64,000 nucleotides of DNA from Streptomyces abikoensis (GTDB lineage: Bacteria; Actinomycetota; Actinomycetes; Streptomycetales; Streptomycetaceae), in NCBI RefSeq assembly GCF_014648775.1, contig NZ_BMRT01000004.1, forward strand, positions 1 through 64,000, in the 5' to 3' direction. The position numbers were made by a program, and so were the translations under genes. The notes beneath the pieces are model-generated. The model did no database searches, had not been told where the DNA came from, and worked only from the letters and a program-made list of their open reading frames with translations. Of this stretch, positions 17,256 through 26,256 are shown in pieces (the first letter of the stretch is position 1; each line of letters starts with the position of its first letter).

Positions 17256-17879
17256 ATGTCACCCCCCGTCGTCCATTCGCTGCGCGAACAGATCCGCGAG
17301 CACATCCTCGAAGGGATCGTCAGCGGCCGCTGGCAGCCGGGCGAGCGGATCGTGGAGCGGCGGATCGCCGCCGAACTGCTCGTCAGCCAGACGCCCGTGC
17401 GCGAGGCGCTGCGGGAGCTGGAGTCGCTGCGGCTGATCGAATCCGCCCCCAACAAGGGCGTCCGCGTGCGGGATCTGACGGCCGCCGACCTCAAGGAGAG
17501 CTATCCCGTCCGGGCCGGCCTGGAGGCGGTGGCCGCCGAGCTCGCGGCCGGCGCCCTCGCCGAGGACGTCTCGGGGCTGGAGGCCGAGGTGGCCGCCCTG
17601 CGGACGGCCGACCTCGCGCACGACAGCGAGGCCCAGGCGCGGCACACCGTGGCCTTCCACCGCGAGATCGTGCGGGCCTCCGGGAACTCCGTGCTGCTCC
17701 ACACCTGGGAGTCCCTGGGCATCGAGGTGTGGACGACCCTGTCGATCCGCTGGCTGAGCCCGGAGCCGCGGGCCCACGCGGAGGACCACGCGGCGATCGT
17801 CCGGGCGTTCCGGGAGCGGGATCCGGGCATCGGGGAGCTGCTGAAGCGGCATGTGCTGAGCTGCGCGCCGCAGATCTGA
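17256..17879 (+). CDS. GntR-family (FadR subfamily) transcriptional regulator
   Basis: The 207-residue regulator has an N-terminal winged HTH (VHSLREQIREHILEGIVSG through VSQTPVREALRELESLRLIE, residues 5-70) and a C-terminal all-helical FCD ligand domain. The FCD metal-binding residues appear in the AFHREIV and HAEDHAAIVRA segments (His ligands). FCD regulators sense small carboxylates. Its place right after sucB hints at a metabolic ligand, but that is only inference. The ATG at 17256 has GAGGAGC upstream. A perfect 19-bp palindrome 30 bases past its stop may be its operator or that of the next regulator. Confidence 0.88.
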   Translation: MSPPVVHSLREQIREHILEGIVSGRWQPGERIVERRIAAELLVSQTPVREALRELESLRLIESAPNKGVRVRDLTAADLKESYPVRAGLEAVAAELAAGALAEDVSGLEAEVAALRTADLAHDSEAQARHTVAFHREIVRASGNSVLLHTWESLGIEVWTTLSIRWLSPEPRAHAEDHAAIVRAFRERDPGIGELLKRHVLSCAPQI

Positions 17880-17909
17880 TCTTCTTGGCCCGGACTTGGC
17901 CGACAGGGA

Positions 17910-17928
17910 TTGATCGATCATCGATCAA
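17910..17928. promoter_or_regulatory. Perfect 19-bp palindrome, candidate operator
   Basis: TTGATCGAT (17910-17918), a central C, then ATCGATCAA (17920-17928). This AT-rich perfect palindrome stands out in high-GC DNA and lies in the 197-base gap between the GntR gene and the WYL regulator. GTATCG just downstream could be a -10 element. Its size and symmetry fit a dimeric winged-helix repressor. Which protein binds it is unknown. Confidence 0.6.
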
Positions 17929-18076
17929 AGGCGTATCGTCTCCGCTGGAGTCGCACCGCGCCGCCCTGTCCTGTGTCGCGGTACGGCTCAGGGGTGACGA
18001 CAGGACCTCGCGCGCTCAATCCGCTGCCCTGGCTGGCACGCGGGTTCCTGTCGTCGCGCCCCGGCATGATGGGCGC

Positions 18077-19024
18077 ATGCGCGCGGCCCGTCTGATCAAG
18101 CTCGTCCTGCTCCTCCAGTCCCGCCCGTCGATGACCGGCGGTGAACTGGCGCGCGAGCTGGAGGTCTCCGAGCGCACGGTCGCCCGGGACGTCACCGCGC
18201 TCTCCGAGGCCGGGGTGCCCGTGTACGCGGACCGCGGCCGGGCGGGGGGCTACCGCCTCGTCGGCGGCTACCGCACCCGGCTCACCGGCCTGGGCCGGGC
18301 CGAGGCCGAGGCCCTCTTCCTCTCCGGCGTGCCGGCCGCCCTGCGCGACATGGGGCTGGCGGACGCCGCGTCCGCCGCGCGCCTCAAGGTCGCCGCCGCG
18401 CTCGTCCCCGAGCTCAGCGACGCGCCGGTGAGCGCGGCCCAGCGCTTTCATCTGGACGCCCCCGCCTGGTGGCGCTCCGGCGACCCGCCCGAACTGCTGC
18501 CCGCCGTCGCCGACGCCGTCTGGGACGACCGTCGCGTGACGGCCCGCTACGCGCGGCGGGACGGGGAGGAGGTGGAGCGGGACCTGGAGCCTTACGGGTT
18601 GGTCCTCAAGGCGGGGGTCTGGTACGTGGCGGCTCGTGTCGAGGATGACTTCCGGGTCTACCGGGTGGACCGCTTCACGGCCGTGGCGGTCGGGGAGGCC
18701 CGCTTCCAGCGGTCCGAGTCCTTCGACCTGCCGGCTTTCTGGGAGGAGCGGGCGGCGGAGTTCGCCCGCTCGATCCTGCGGGACCGGGTGGAGGTGCGGC
18801 TGACGGCGGAGGGGGCGCGGCTGCTTCCGCACGTCACGGACCGGCGGGCGGCGGAGGAGGCGCTGGCGGGGGGCGCCGCCACCGTGACGCTTCCGGTGGA
18901 GTCCCTGGAGGTGGCGTACGCACAGCTGCTGGCGCTGGGGCCGGAGGTGGAGGTACTGGGGCCTCCCCCGCTACGAGCCCGCTTCGCGGAGGCGGCGGCG
19001 CGTATGGCGGCGGCTTATCTGTAG
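18077..19024 (+). CDS. HTH and WYL-domain transcriptional regulator
   Basis: The 315-residue protein opens with an HTH_11-type winged helix (LIKLVLLLQSRPSMTGGELA, then VSERTVARDVTALSEAGVPV), has a middle WYL domain (region around ARYARRDGEEVERDLEPYGL and VWYVAARVEDDFRVYRVDRF) and a C-terminal WCX-like extension. WYL domains bind nucleic acids or small ligands and are common in actinobacterial stress regulators. The ATG at 18077 fits the conserved N-terminus. It is convergent with the SDR gene, and its upstream region contains the palindrome at 17910. Confidence 0.88.
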   Translation: MRAARLIKLVLLLQSRPSMTGGELARELEVSERTVARDVTALSEAGVPVYADRGRAGGYRLVGGYRTRLTGLGRAEAEALFLSGVPAALRDMGLADAASAARLKVAAALVPELSDAPVSAAQRFHLDAPAWWRSGDPPELLPAVADAVWDDRRVTARYARRDGEEVERDLEPYGLVLKAGVWYVAARVEDDFRVYRVDRFTAVAVGEARFQRSESFDLPAFWEERAAEFARSILRDRVEVRLTAEGARLLPHVTDRRAAEEALAGGAATVTLPVESLEVAYAQLLALGPEVEVLGPPPLRARFAEAAARMAAAYL

Positions 19025-19047
19025 GTCGGGGGCGGGGTGGGGCGGAC

Positions 19048-19225
19048 GGGCCCTTACGGGGCTGAGCTCTTCGCGGCCCCTGGTATCACGGTGCTGGTCG
19101 CCCCGCCCGTGTCACCAGCGGCGAAGAGCTCTTTACGCCCCTACCAGGGCCCATCCACCCCACCCCGCCCCCTCACGCCCGTTTGTGGGCAGGCGTTCCG
19201 CAGGGCGGAACGGGTGGGCACAAAC
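19048..19225. repeat. Long imperfect inverted repeat plus second hairpin between convergent genes
   Basis: The 387-base gap 19025-19411 separates the convergent WYL and SDR genes and shows no convincing ORF. From 19048 to 19152 is a long imperfect palindrome: GGGCCC ends, an exact GAGCTCTTCGC / GCGAAGAGCTC pair (19064-19074, 19121-19131), and inner CTGGT-CACGG arms. A second structure at 19181-19225 pairs GTTTGTG with CACAAAC and CGTTCCGC with GCGGAACG around a symmetric internal loop. The rest is C-rich low-complexity DNA. A bidirectional terminator is the simplest reading. Confidence 0.6.
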
Positions 19226-19411
19226 CCACCCACCACCCCGCACCCACCCCACCCCGCCCGCCCCCTCGCCGGGGCAACCCGTGCCGGGCAATCGGGCGGG
19301 CGGGTGGGGGAGAACCGCGCCGTCAGGCGCGGGCGCCACCCACCGGGGTCAACCGGAAACGCCAACGGAACCCGCACGGGAGACAGGCGGCACCCCGAAG
19401 CCAACGGCGCC

Positions 19412-20341
19412 CTACCGGTAATCCTCCGCGGACGCGGTCACTCCCCCGAAGACCACATCCCGAAAGTACCCGTCGCAATCCGGCCGCGACCCGTCCACGT
19501 CAGTGAACCCGTACACCTTCGCCAGCTCCCCGCTCGAAACGGACCGCCCGTTCCAACGGGCCCGTTCCGGGTCGGAGGCCACCGCCGCGAGCGCCCGGCC
19601 CACAAACGCCGGCGACTCCGCGATCGCGAAATGCGGCTCCTTCCGGATCGCGTCCCGCCACGTCCCCTCCGTGACGCCGAAGTAGTCGAGCATCTCCTCG
19701 GACCGCAAAAAGCCCGGCGTCAGGCAGAGCGCCGTGCCGCCGTACTCCTTCAGTTCCTGGGCAAGCCCGAACGCCATCCGGATCGGGCCGTACTTGGCGA
19801 GGTCGAAGAAGAGATTGCCCCGGTAGGCCCGGTTGGACTCCTCCGTGCCGTCGGTGATCTCCACGAGCAGTCCCCCGGGCCGCCGGATCAGCAGGGGGGC
19901 GGCGAAGTGGCTGGTGATGGCGTGGGCGTCGAGGGAGAGGCGGAGCATGCGGAGGCCGTCCGCCAGCTTGACCTCCCACACCTTCTTGTCGAACTCGAGC
20001 AGGTGGTCCCCGCCCCAGACGTCGTTGACGAGGACGTCGAGGCGCCCGTGCTCCCTGTCGATGCGTTCGACCAGCGCCCGTACCCGCTCCGGCTCCAGGT
20101 GGTCGACCGGCACGGCGATACCCGTGCCGCCCGCCGCCGTCACCAGCTCCGCCGTCTCCTCGATGGTCTCGGGCCGGCCCACCTCGCTGCGCCGCTCGCG
20201 GGTGGTGCGCCCGGTCGCGTAGACGACGGCCCCGGCGCGCCCCAGCTCCACGGCCATGGCCCGCCCCGCGCCCCGGGTGGCCCCGGCGACCAGCGCCACC
20301 TTGCCGTCAAGGGGACGAACGGCGCTCTCCGCTGCAGTCAC
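19412..20341 (-). CDS. Short-chain dehydrogenase/reductase
   Basis: The 309-residue SDR has the dinucleotide-binding ALVAGATRGAGRAMA at the N-terminus, a VDHLEPERV adenine-pocket acidic region, and LDVLVNDVWGGD in place of the NNAG motif. The expected YxxxK active site appears as FFDLAKYGPIRM, so the catalytic Tyr of YxxxK is replaced by Phe/Asp around the conserved Lys, and activity may be altered. The GTG at 20341 is preceded by AGAGGA. It diverges from the DUF4240 gene across 193 bases. The substrate is unknown. Confidence 0.85.
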   Translation of the reverse strand: MTAAESAVRPLDGKVALVAGATRGAGRAMAVELGRAGAVVYATGRTTRERRSEVGRPETIEETAELVTAAGGTGIAVPVDHLEPERVRALVERIDREHGRLDVLVNDVWGGDHLLEFDKKVWEVKLADGLRMLRLSLDAHAITSHFAAPLLIRRPGGLLVEITDGTEESNRAYRGNLFFDLAKYGPIRMAFGLAQELKEYGGTALCLTPGFLRSEEMLDYFGVTEGTWRDAIRKEPHFAIAESPAFVGRALAAVASDPERARWNGRSVSSGELAKVYGFTDVDGSRPDCDGYFRDVVFGGVTASAEDYR

Positions 20342-20534
20342 GACAACATGTCCTCTCACTCGTTCCGTGCGACGGACATGACGTTCGCACCGAAACCGGA
20401 CACCTTGTGTCGGGTATCCGAAGGACATATCGCATCGCGGCATCACCCTCCCCGGTACTCGCCGATAACAACACGGCCGCATCCGAGCCCCTCCGGGTGC
20501 GTGGCCCCCCGGCAGGACCGATGCTGGAGCCGTG

Positions 20535-21053
20535 ATGGACGAGACCGAGTTCTGGGAGCTGATGGACAGCACTCGTCAGGCCGCCGACGGGGACGCCGAG
20601 GAACAGGCCGATCTCCTGGTCGAGAGGCTGACGCAGCTCGACCCGGACGCCGTGCTGGACTTCGCCCGGCACTTCGAGGCGCGCTACAACCGCGCCTACC
20701 TCTGGGACCTGTGGGGGGCCGCCGCCGTCCTCCTCGACGGGGCGAGCGACGACGTGTTCGACTACTTCCGGTGCTGGCTGATCGGCCAGGGCCGGGAGGT
20801 CTTCGAGGGCGCGGTGCACGATCCGGACAGCCTGGCCGAGCTCCTGGACGACTTCGACGACGAGGTCGACGGGGACGGCGAGAGCCTCGGCTACGCCGCG
20901 GACGAGGCGTACGAGCAGCTGACCGGCGCGGAGACGCCGGACCTGGGCCTGCCGCCCCAGCCCCCCGAACCGGTGGGCGCCCCCTTCGACCTGGAGGACG
21001 AAGCCGTGCTGGCCGAACGCTTCCCCGCCCTCTGGGACCGCTTCCGGGAGTGA
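20535..21053 (+). CDS. DUF4240 domain protein
   Basis: This encodes 172 residues, strongly acidic, starting MDETEFWELMDSTRQAA. The conserved DUF4240 core covers residues 1-125 and includes the FWELM opening, NRAYLWDLWGAAAVL and FDYFRCWLIGQGREVFE. No signal peptide or membrane segment is present. The ATG at 20535 directly follows an in-frame GTG at 20532, and GGAG lies just before. The next gene starts two bases past its stop, so they form an operon. The family has no assigned activity; it appears near immunity-like and hypothetical genes in many bacteria. Confidence 0.85.
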   Translation: MDETEFWELMDSTRQAADGDAEEQADLLVERLTQLDPDAVLDFARHFEARYNRAYLWDLWGAAAVLLDGASDDVFDYFRCWLIGQGREVFEGAVHDPDSLAELLDDFDDEVDGDGESLGYAADEAYEQLTGAETPDLGLPPQPPEPVGAPFDLEDEAVLAERFPALWDRFRE

Positions 21054-21055
21054 CG

Positions 21056-21949
21056 ATGCGCGTCGCGATCACCGGGTCGACCGGCCTCATCGGCTCGGCG
21101 CTGACCCGTTCGCTGGAACAGGACGGCCATGAGGTGGTGCGGCTCGTGCGCCGCGCTCCCCGGGGCCCCGGGGAGGCCGAGTGGGACCCCGGCCGCCAGT
21201 TCGTCGACCCCGCGAAACTGGCCGGCTGCGAGGCCGTCGTCCACCTCGCGGGCGCCGGAGTGGCGGCGCACCGCTGGACCGCCGCGTACAAGAAGGAGAT
21301 CCGCGACAGCAGGGTGCACGGCACGGGGGCGCTCGCCGAGGCGCTGGCCTCCCTCGCCACCCCGCCCCGCGTGTTCCTCTCGGGCAGCGCGATCGGCTTC
21401 TACGGCGACACGGGCGACCGCCCGGTGAACGAGGACAGCCCGCCCGGCAGCGGTTTCCTCGCCGAGGTCTGCCGCGACTGGGAGGCCGCCGCGGGCACGG
21501 CGGCGGAAGCGGGCGTGCGGACGGTCCTGCTGCGCACCGGGATCGTCCTCTCCCGGCACGGCGGGGCGGCGGCGAAGCTGTTCCCGCTGTTCCGGGCGGG
21601 CCTCGGCGGCCGGCTCGGCGACGGCCACCAGTACTGGAGCTTCATCGCCCTGCGGGACCACGTCGCGGCCCTGCGGCACCTCCTGGACGCGGACGTCTCC
21701 GGCCCGGTGAACCTCACGGCGCCCCACCCGGCCACCAACCGGGAGGTGACCGAGGCGGTGGGGCGCGCGCTGAAGCGTCCGGCACTGCTGCCCGCGCCCG
21801 CTCCGGCGCTCAGGCTGGCCCTGGGCGAGATGGCCACGGAAGTGCTGGCCAGCTGCCGTGCCCTGCCCACCCGGCTGCTGGGCTCCGGTTTCCGCTTCGC
21901 CTGCCCGGACGTCGAGAGCGCCGTACGCGCGGCGCTGACCGACAGCTGA
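21056..21949 (+). CDS. TIGR01777-family NAD-dependent epimerase/dehydratase-like protein
   Basis: The 297-residue product has the Rossmann opening MRVAITGSTGLIGSAL, WDPGRQFVDPAKL, VHLAGAGVAAHRWT and the family-typical FLSGSAIGFYGDTGDRPVNE, with LLRTGIVLS and a C-terminal DUF1731-like region (LLPAPAPALRLALGEMATEV). It corresponds to the SDR39U1/YfcH group, whose physiological substrate is unknown. It starts two bases after the DUF4240 stop and is probably cotranslated with it. Confidence 0.9.
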   Translation: MRVAITGSTGLIGSALTRSLEQDGHEVVRLVRRAPRGPGEAEWDPGRQFVDPAKLAGCEAVVHLAGAGVAAHRWTAAYKKEIRDSRVHGTGALAEALASLATPPRVFLSGSAIGFYGDTGDRPVNEDSPPGSGFLAEVCRDWEAAAGTAAEAGVRTVLLRTGIVLSRHGGAAAKLFPLFRAGLGGRLGDGHQYWSFIALRDHVAALRHLLDADVSGPVNLTAPHPATNREVTEAVGRALKRPALLPAPAPALRLALGEMATEVLASCRALPTRLLGSGFRFACPDVESAVRAALTDS

Positions 21950-22125
21950 CGCATCCGCTCCAAGCTTCAAGAACCCCGTCCGTGCGACCGCCGTGCGACC
22001 GTGCTCGCCCCGTGCGCGACTGTTATTGACCGGATTTCTCTCTACGGTCGAGGCGAACTCGCGCATTGCCGCCGCCCGTTGGGGGCATCAGGCCCCCAGC
22101 GAGCGGACCGACCCCGGGAGGGCAC

Positions 22126-23448
22126 GTGCTCGACAGCGCACGCCACACCGCACACCACGCTGACGTCGTCATCGTGGGAGCCGGCCTGGCCGGCCTCTCC
22201 GCGGCTCAACAGCTCACCGCCGCGGGGGTGACGGTCACCGTCCTGGAGACGGCCCACCGCACCGGCGGCCGCATGACGACCGACAAGGCCGACGGGTTCC
22301 TGCTGGACCGCTCCGGCCAGCTGCTCAACACCTCCTTCCCGGAGCTGATCCGCACCCCGGGCCTGGAGGCGCTCAAGCTGCGCCCCTTCACCCCCGGGGT
22401 GCTGGTCCACGCCGACGGACGAAACCACCGCACCGGCGAACTCCGCGGCGCCAAGCGCGCCTTCACCACCGCCCGGGCCTTCGCGGCGGCCCGCGCGTCG
22501 CGGAGCGCCGGCCTCGATCAAGCGCGGCTCGGCGCGGCACTGGCCCGCCTGGCCGCGCTGCCCATCGACCGGATGCTGGCCCGGCCGGACCGTCCCACGT
22601 CGGCGACCCTCACCTCCCGGGGCCTGCCGACCCGCACGGTGGAGGGCTTCCTGCGCCCCCTGCTGACGTCCCTGCTCTCCGACCCGGACCTCACCACGTC
22701 CAGCCGCTGCGCCGACCTGGTGCTGCGCGGCTACGCGCGCGGCCGGCTCTGCCTGCCCGCCGGGGGCTCCGGCGTCATCCCCGAACTGATGGCCGCCCAG
22801 CTCCCGCCCGGCACGGTCCGCACGGGGGTGGAGGCCGTCTCCGTCGGCACGACGTCCGTGGGCACGGCCGGGCACGGCACGTTCACCTGTCGCTCCGTCA
22901 TCGTGGCGACGGGCGCGAGGGCGGCGGCCGAACTGATCCCCGGCCTCCGGCTCCCCGATTTCCACCCGGTGACGGTCCTCCACCACACGGCCGACGAACC
23001 GCCCCTGCGCGACGCCTCGCTGATCCTCACCGGGACGTGCCGGGGGCCGGTGGCCCACACCACGGTCGCCAGCGAGGTGGACCCGGACCGGGCGCCGCTG
23101 GGCCGCACGCTCATCACCTCGACGGTCCTGGGCCCGTCGGCGGCGCGGCCGACGGCCGAACTGGACCGGCTGGCCCGCGAGCAGCTGGCCCACGTCTACG
23201 GCACGTCGACGTCGTCCTGGCGCCTCGTCGCCGCCCACCACGACCCGGACGCGGTCCCGGCCATGCCGGCCCCCCACGACGTCCGCCGCCAGGTCCGGCT
23301 GCTCTCGGGGCTCTACGTCTGCGGCGACCACCGCGACACCAGCACGGTCCAGGGCGCCCTCTTCTCCGGGCGCCGCGCCGCCCAGGCGGTCCTCCGCGAC
23401 CTGGGCATCCGCCCGGGCCACGGCACCCCCGCCCTACGGGCGGCGTAG
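22126..23448 (+). CDS. FAD-dependent amine-oxidase-like oxidoreductase
   Basis: The 440-residue flavoprotein has an N-terminal FAD-binding VVIVGAGLAGLSAAQ followed by the GG-doublet LETAHRTGGRMTTD, both typical of amine oxidase/phytoene-desaturase-like enzymes, and a C-terminal YVCGDHRDTSTVQGALFSGR that closes the FAD site. I use the GTG at 22126 with GGGAGGG upstream. Sequence does not identify the substrate. It is convergent with the frameshifted regulator downstream and separated from it by 77 bases. Confidence 0.88.
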   Translation: MLDSARHTAHHADVVIVGAGLAGLSAAQQLTAAGVTVTVLETAHRTGGRMTTDKADGFLLDRSGQLLNTSFPELIRTPGLEALKLRPFTPGVLVHADGRNHRTGELRGAKRAFTTARAFAAARASRSAGLDQARLGAALARLAALPIDRMLARPDRPTSATLTSRGLPTRTVEGFLRPLLTSLLSDPDLTTSSRCADLVLRGYARGRLCLPAGGSGVIPELMAAQLPPGTVRTGVEAVSVGTTSVGTAGHGTFTCRSVIVATGARAAAELIPGLRLPDFHPVTVLHHTADEPPLRDASLILTGTCRGPVAHTTVASEVDPDRAPLGRTLITSTVLGPSAARPTAELDRLAREQLAHVYGTSTSSWRLVAAHHDPDAVPAMPAPHDVRRQVRLLSGLYVCGDHRDTSTVQGALFSGRRAAQAVLRDLGIRPGHGTPALRAA

Positions 23449-23525
23449 CCGTCCCCGGCCGCCCGCCTTGTGGGAGTGCCCGCGCCTTCGGCGCGGGTTC
23501 GCCCACCCCACCTCCGACGAGCGGC

Positions 23526-24981
23526 TCAGACCAGCCCGGCCACCTTCTCCCGATAACCCCGCACCGGCGCCGCGTCCCGATAGGGCTCCAGCCGCCGCTC
23601 GAAGTCCCGCACGTACTCCAGCGCCCGCACCGACCGCATCTCCGCCGCCGCCTGGGCCGCCTCCACCCCCAGCGCGCACGCCTGCTCCAGCTCGCCCAGC
23701 CCCAGCCGCGCCGACGCCAGCACCACCCGGCAGAACAGCCGCGACCGCGCGTACGCGGGCGACCGCAACTGCAGCGACCGCTCCGCGTGCTGCGCGGCAG
23801 CGCGGTACTGCTGCAGATCGCGGTGGCAGTGCGCGAATTCGTCCGCCAACTGCGCCTCGTCGAAGAACCGCACCCAGTACGGCACGTCGTCGCCCGCCCG
23901 CGAGCTCTCCAGGGCCCGTTCCGCCCGTGCCAGCGAGGCCGAGCACGCCCGTACCTCGCCGAGCACCCCGTGCCCCCGCGCCTCCACCGCGTGCAGCAGG
24001 GACTGCACGACGGGCGGCGCCCCGGACCCGACCCCCTGCTGAGCGACCCGCGCCAGCTGCACGGCCTCGCGCCCGTGCCCGAGATAGACGGCCTGCCGGC
24101 TCATGGTCACGAGCACATAGCTCCCGTACGCCCGGTCCCCGGCCGCCTGGGCGAGCCGCAACGCCTGGACGTAGTACCGCTGCGCGAGCCCGTGCGCGGC
24201 GATGTCGTAGGAGGTCCACCCGGCCAGCCGGGTGAGATCGGCGGCAGCGGCGAAAAGCCGCCGCCCGGTGGTCTCCCCGTACGTCCCGCGCAGCATGGGC
24301 TCGGTCTCGTGCTCGAGGTACCGCACCAGCGCCTGCCGGGCGTGCCCGCCCCCGTAGGCGTGGTCGATCGTGCGGAAGAGCTCGCCCACCGACCGCAGGG
24401 CCGCGATGTCGCCCATGGACACCCGCCCCCCCGGGAGCGCGCTCCGCGGCCCGCTGGCGCGGCAGCTGCCCGCCGCGCGCCTGGAGCGGCAGGCGCGCGC
24501 CCTCACTGGAGGGCGCGGGGCTCATGCCGCGCGCCACCCGTTCGTCCGCGCGCCCGATCAGCCAGTCGCGGCTCGGCACCACGAGCCCGGCCGGAGTGAA
24601 CGCGATCTTCCGTAGTTCGGTGTGGCTCCCGGAGTCCTTGCGCCAGAGGCCGCTGACGATGTCGATGGCCTCCTCCGGCGAGGCGGCGAACTCCAGCCCG
24701 GCGTACACGGGCGCGCACGCGTCCAGCCCGAGGTCCTGGGCGGACAGCCGCCGCCCGAGCCGCCGGGTGAACACCTCGGCGATCAGCGCGGGCGTGGTCC
24801 CGCGCGGCTGCTGCCCGCGCAGCCACCGCGTGACGGACGTTTTGTCGTAGCGCAGGTCGAGGCCGTGTTCGAGCCCCAGCTGATCTACGCGGCGGGCCAG
24901 GCCCGCATTGGAAAAGCCGGCCTCCGCGATGAGCGCGGCGAGTTGACGGTTGGGGATGCGCTGTGGGGGTCGTTCCGTCAT
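23526..24981 (-). pseudogene. HTH/TPR regulator (NsdA-like) with a +1 frameshift
   Basis: Two adjacent frames encode one protein of about 484 residues. Frame one starts at the ATG at 24981 ([17 protein letters not shown]) and gives an HTH-like region (KTSVTRWLRGQQPRG) and LIGRADERVARG, valid to about residue 183. The rest (RVSMGDIAALRSVGELFRTI through the TPR-like repeats LAQRYYVQALRLAQAAGDRA) is in the next frame to 23526. The break coincides with a run of seven C (seven G on the coding strand) at 24426-24432. Six would restore the frame as PGGRVSMGD. Without correction the product runs to 23434 as Arg/Gly-rich nonsense. It could be a sequencing error, a real mutation or slippage. It diverges from lipB. 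Similarity to NsdA-type differentiation regulators is from memory. Confidence 0.85.
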
Positions 24982-25294
24982 CAGCCTGCCGGTCTCCCTG
25001 ATCTTTTGTTCCTGGAACGGCGTGAACTTAGCGGTCTTCCTCGCCCCGAAAGCCGCCTTCGCCCCGCATTCATCCGATCGTGTGAGGACAGGCCGAATAC
25101 CCGGGAAGAGGCCCCCGAGCCCCCCGAGGCCGCCCCGGGGAAGATCGTCCGGACTCCGGCCGACTGCGGGGTCCGCCGGGCGCGGTCGTACAGTGGGCAC
25201 GGGCGTGCGAGGCGCGACGGCACGCGGCGGGCCGCCCTCAAGACCACCAGACCGGGCCGGAACGGGTTCGGAACCGGTTCGAGGAGGAGCTGCC
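24982..25294. promoter_or_regulatory. Divergent control region, HTH/TPR regulator and lipB
   Basis: This 313-base gap between divergent starts contains no convincing gene. An AT-richer patch at about 24999-25035 is nearest the regulator. On the lipB side TACAGT (25189-25194) is a plausible -10, without a clear -35, and GAGGAGGAG (25281-25289) is the lipB ribosome-binding site. Confidence 0.4.
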
Positions 25295-26095
25295 GTGAGT
25301 GAGCTGCGCTTTGTCCATCTGGGCTTCGGTGCGGACGCGGTCGAGTACCAGCAGGCATGGGACAAGCAGCGCGAGGTCCACGCGGCCCGCTTCGCGGACG
25401 AGATCCCCGACACCTGTCTGCTGCTGGAGCACCCGGCGGTCTACACGGCCGGACGGCGCACGGAGGACAGCGAGCGCCCCCTGGACGGCACCCCGGTCGT
25501 CGACGTCGACCGCGGCGGCAAGATCACCTGGCATGGGCCCGGTCAGCTCGTCGGCTACCCGATCCTCAAGCTGCCCCGCCCGGTGGACGTCATCGCGCAC
25601 GTCCGCCGCCTGGAGGAGGCCCTGATCCGCGCCTGCGCCGAGCTCGGCCTGGAGACGACCCGGGTCGAGGGCCGCAGCGGCGTCTGGGTGCTGGGCGACC
25701 CCGTGAAGCGGCGCCCGGCCATCGGCGGCCTGAGCCTGGACTTCGACCCCCGGCTGACGGACGAGGAGTTCGACCCCCGCCTCAACGGCCCGGAGTACGC
25801 CCCGTCCAACGCGGGCCAGCGCCGCGAGGACCGCAAGCTGGCGGCGATCGGCATCCGGATCGCCAAGGGCGTCACGATGCACGGCTTCGCGATCAACTGT
25901 GATCCCGACAACACCTGGTTCGACCGGATCGTCCCGTGCGGCATCCGGGACGCGGGCGTGACGTCCCTGTCGAACGAGCTGGGCCGCCGGGTACCGGTGG
26001 CCGAGGTGGTGCCGCTGGTGGAGAAGCACCTGCGGGAGGTCCTGGCGGAGGAGGCCCCGAGCCCCCGAGCCGTGGAACCGGCCGCGGCGGGCTGA
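25295..26095 (+). CDS. lipB: Octanoyl-[acyl carrier protein]:protein N-octanoyltransferase
   Basis: LipB moves octanoyl from acyl carrier protein to lipoyl domains, forming a thioester on an active-site Cys. The 266-residue product has [31 protein letters not shown] (lipoyl/octanoyl pocket), the catalytic Lys in [15 protein letters not shown] and the catalytic Cys in [14 protein letters not shown] (near residue 215). GTG at 25295 has a strong GAGGAGGAG upstream. It precedes lipA by 161 bases; together they lipoylate SucB and other E2 or GcvH proteins. Confidence 0.95.
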   Translation: MSELRFVHLGFGADAVEYQQAWDKQREVHAARFADEIPDTCLLLEHPAVYTAGRRTEDSERPLDGTPVVDVDRGGKITWHGPGQLVGYPILKLPRPVDVIAHVRRLEEALIRACAELGLETTRVEGRSGVWVLGDPVKRRPAIGGLSLDFDPRLTDEEFDPRLNGPEYAPSNAGQRREDRKLAAIGIRIAKGVTMHGFAINCDPDNTWFDRIVPCGIRDAGVTSLSNELGRRVPVAEVVPLVEKHLREVLAEEAPSPRAVEPAAAG

Positions 26096-26097
26096 AC

Positions 26098-26131
26098 GGA
26101 ACCGAGCCCGCCGAGGAACCGAACCCGCCGA
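26098..26131 (+). repeat. 17-bp tandem duplication after lipB
   Basis: Two 17-base copies differing at one base (26098-26114 and 26115-26131) start two bases past the lipB stop. They contain a GGAACCG-CCCGCCGA core and are followed by a short third partial copy. No function is evident; replication slippage is the simplest explanation. Confidence 0.6.
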
Positions 26132-26256
26132 GCCGACGCGAGGCGGGGAATGCGCACCGGGATCCATCGGTTACCCAGGGCGCAGAATGAAGAGCACAGG
26201 AAATAACGGGCGTACCCTGGTGTCCGCCGAGGAATCGAAGTCATAGGGAGCCGGAC

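Noticed and set aside
19037-21949. A 970-codon open frame on the + strand across the SDR and DUF4240 region
   Set aside because: It runs antisense through the SDR gene and out of frame through DUF4240, with Arg/Pro-rich composition; it only becomes meaningful after 21056, which is the TIGR01777 gene itself.
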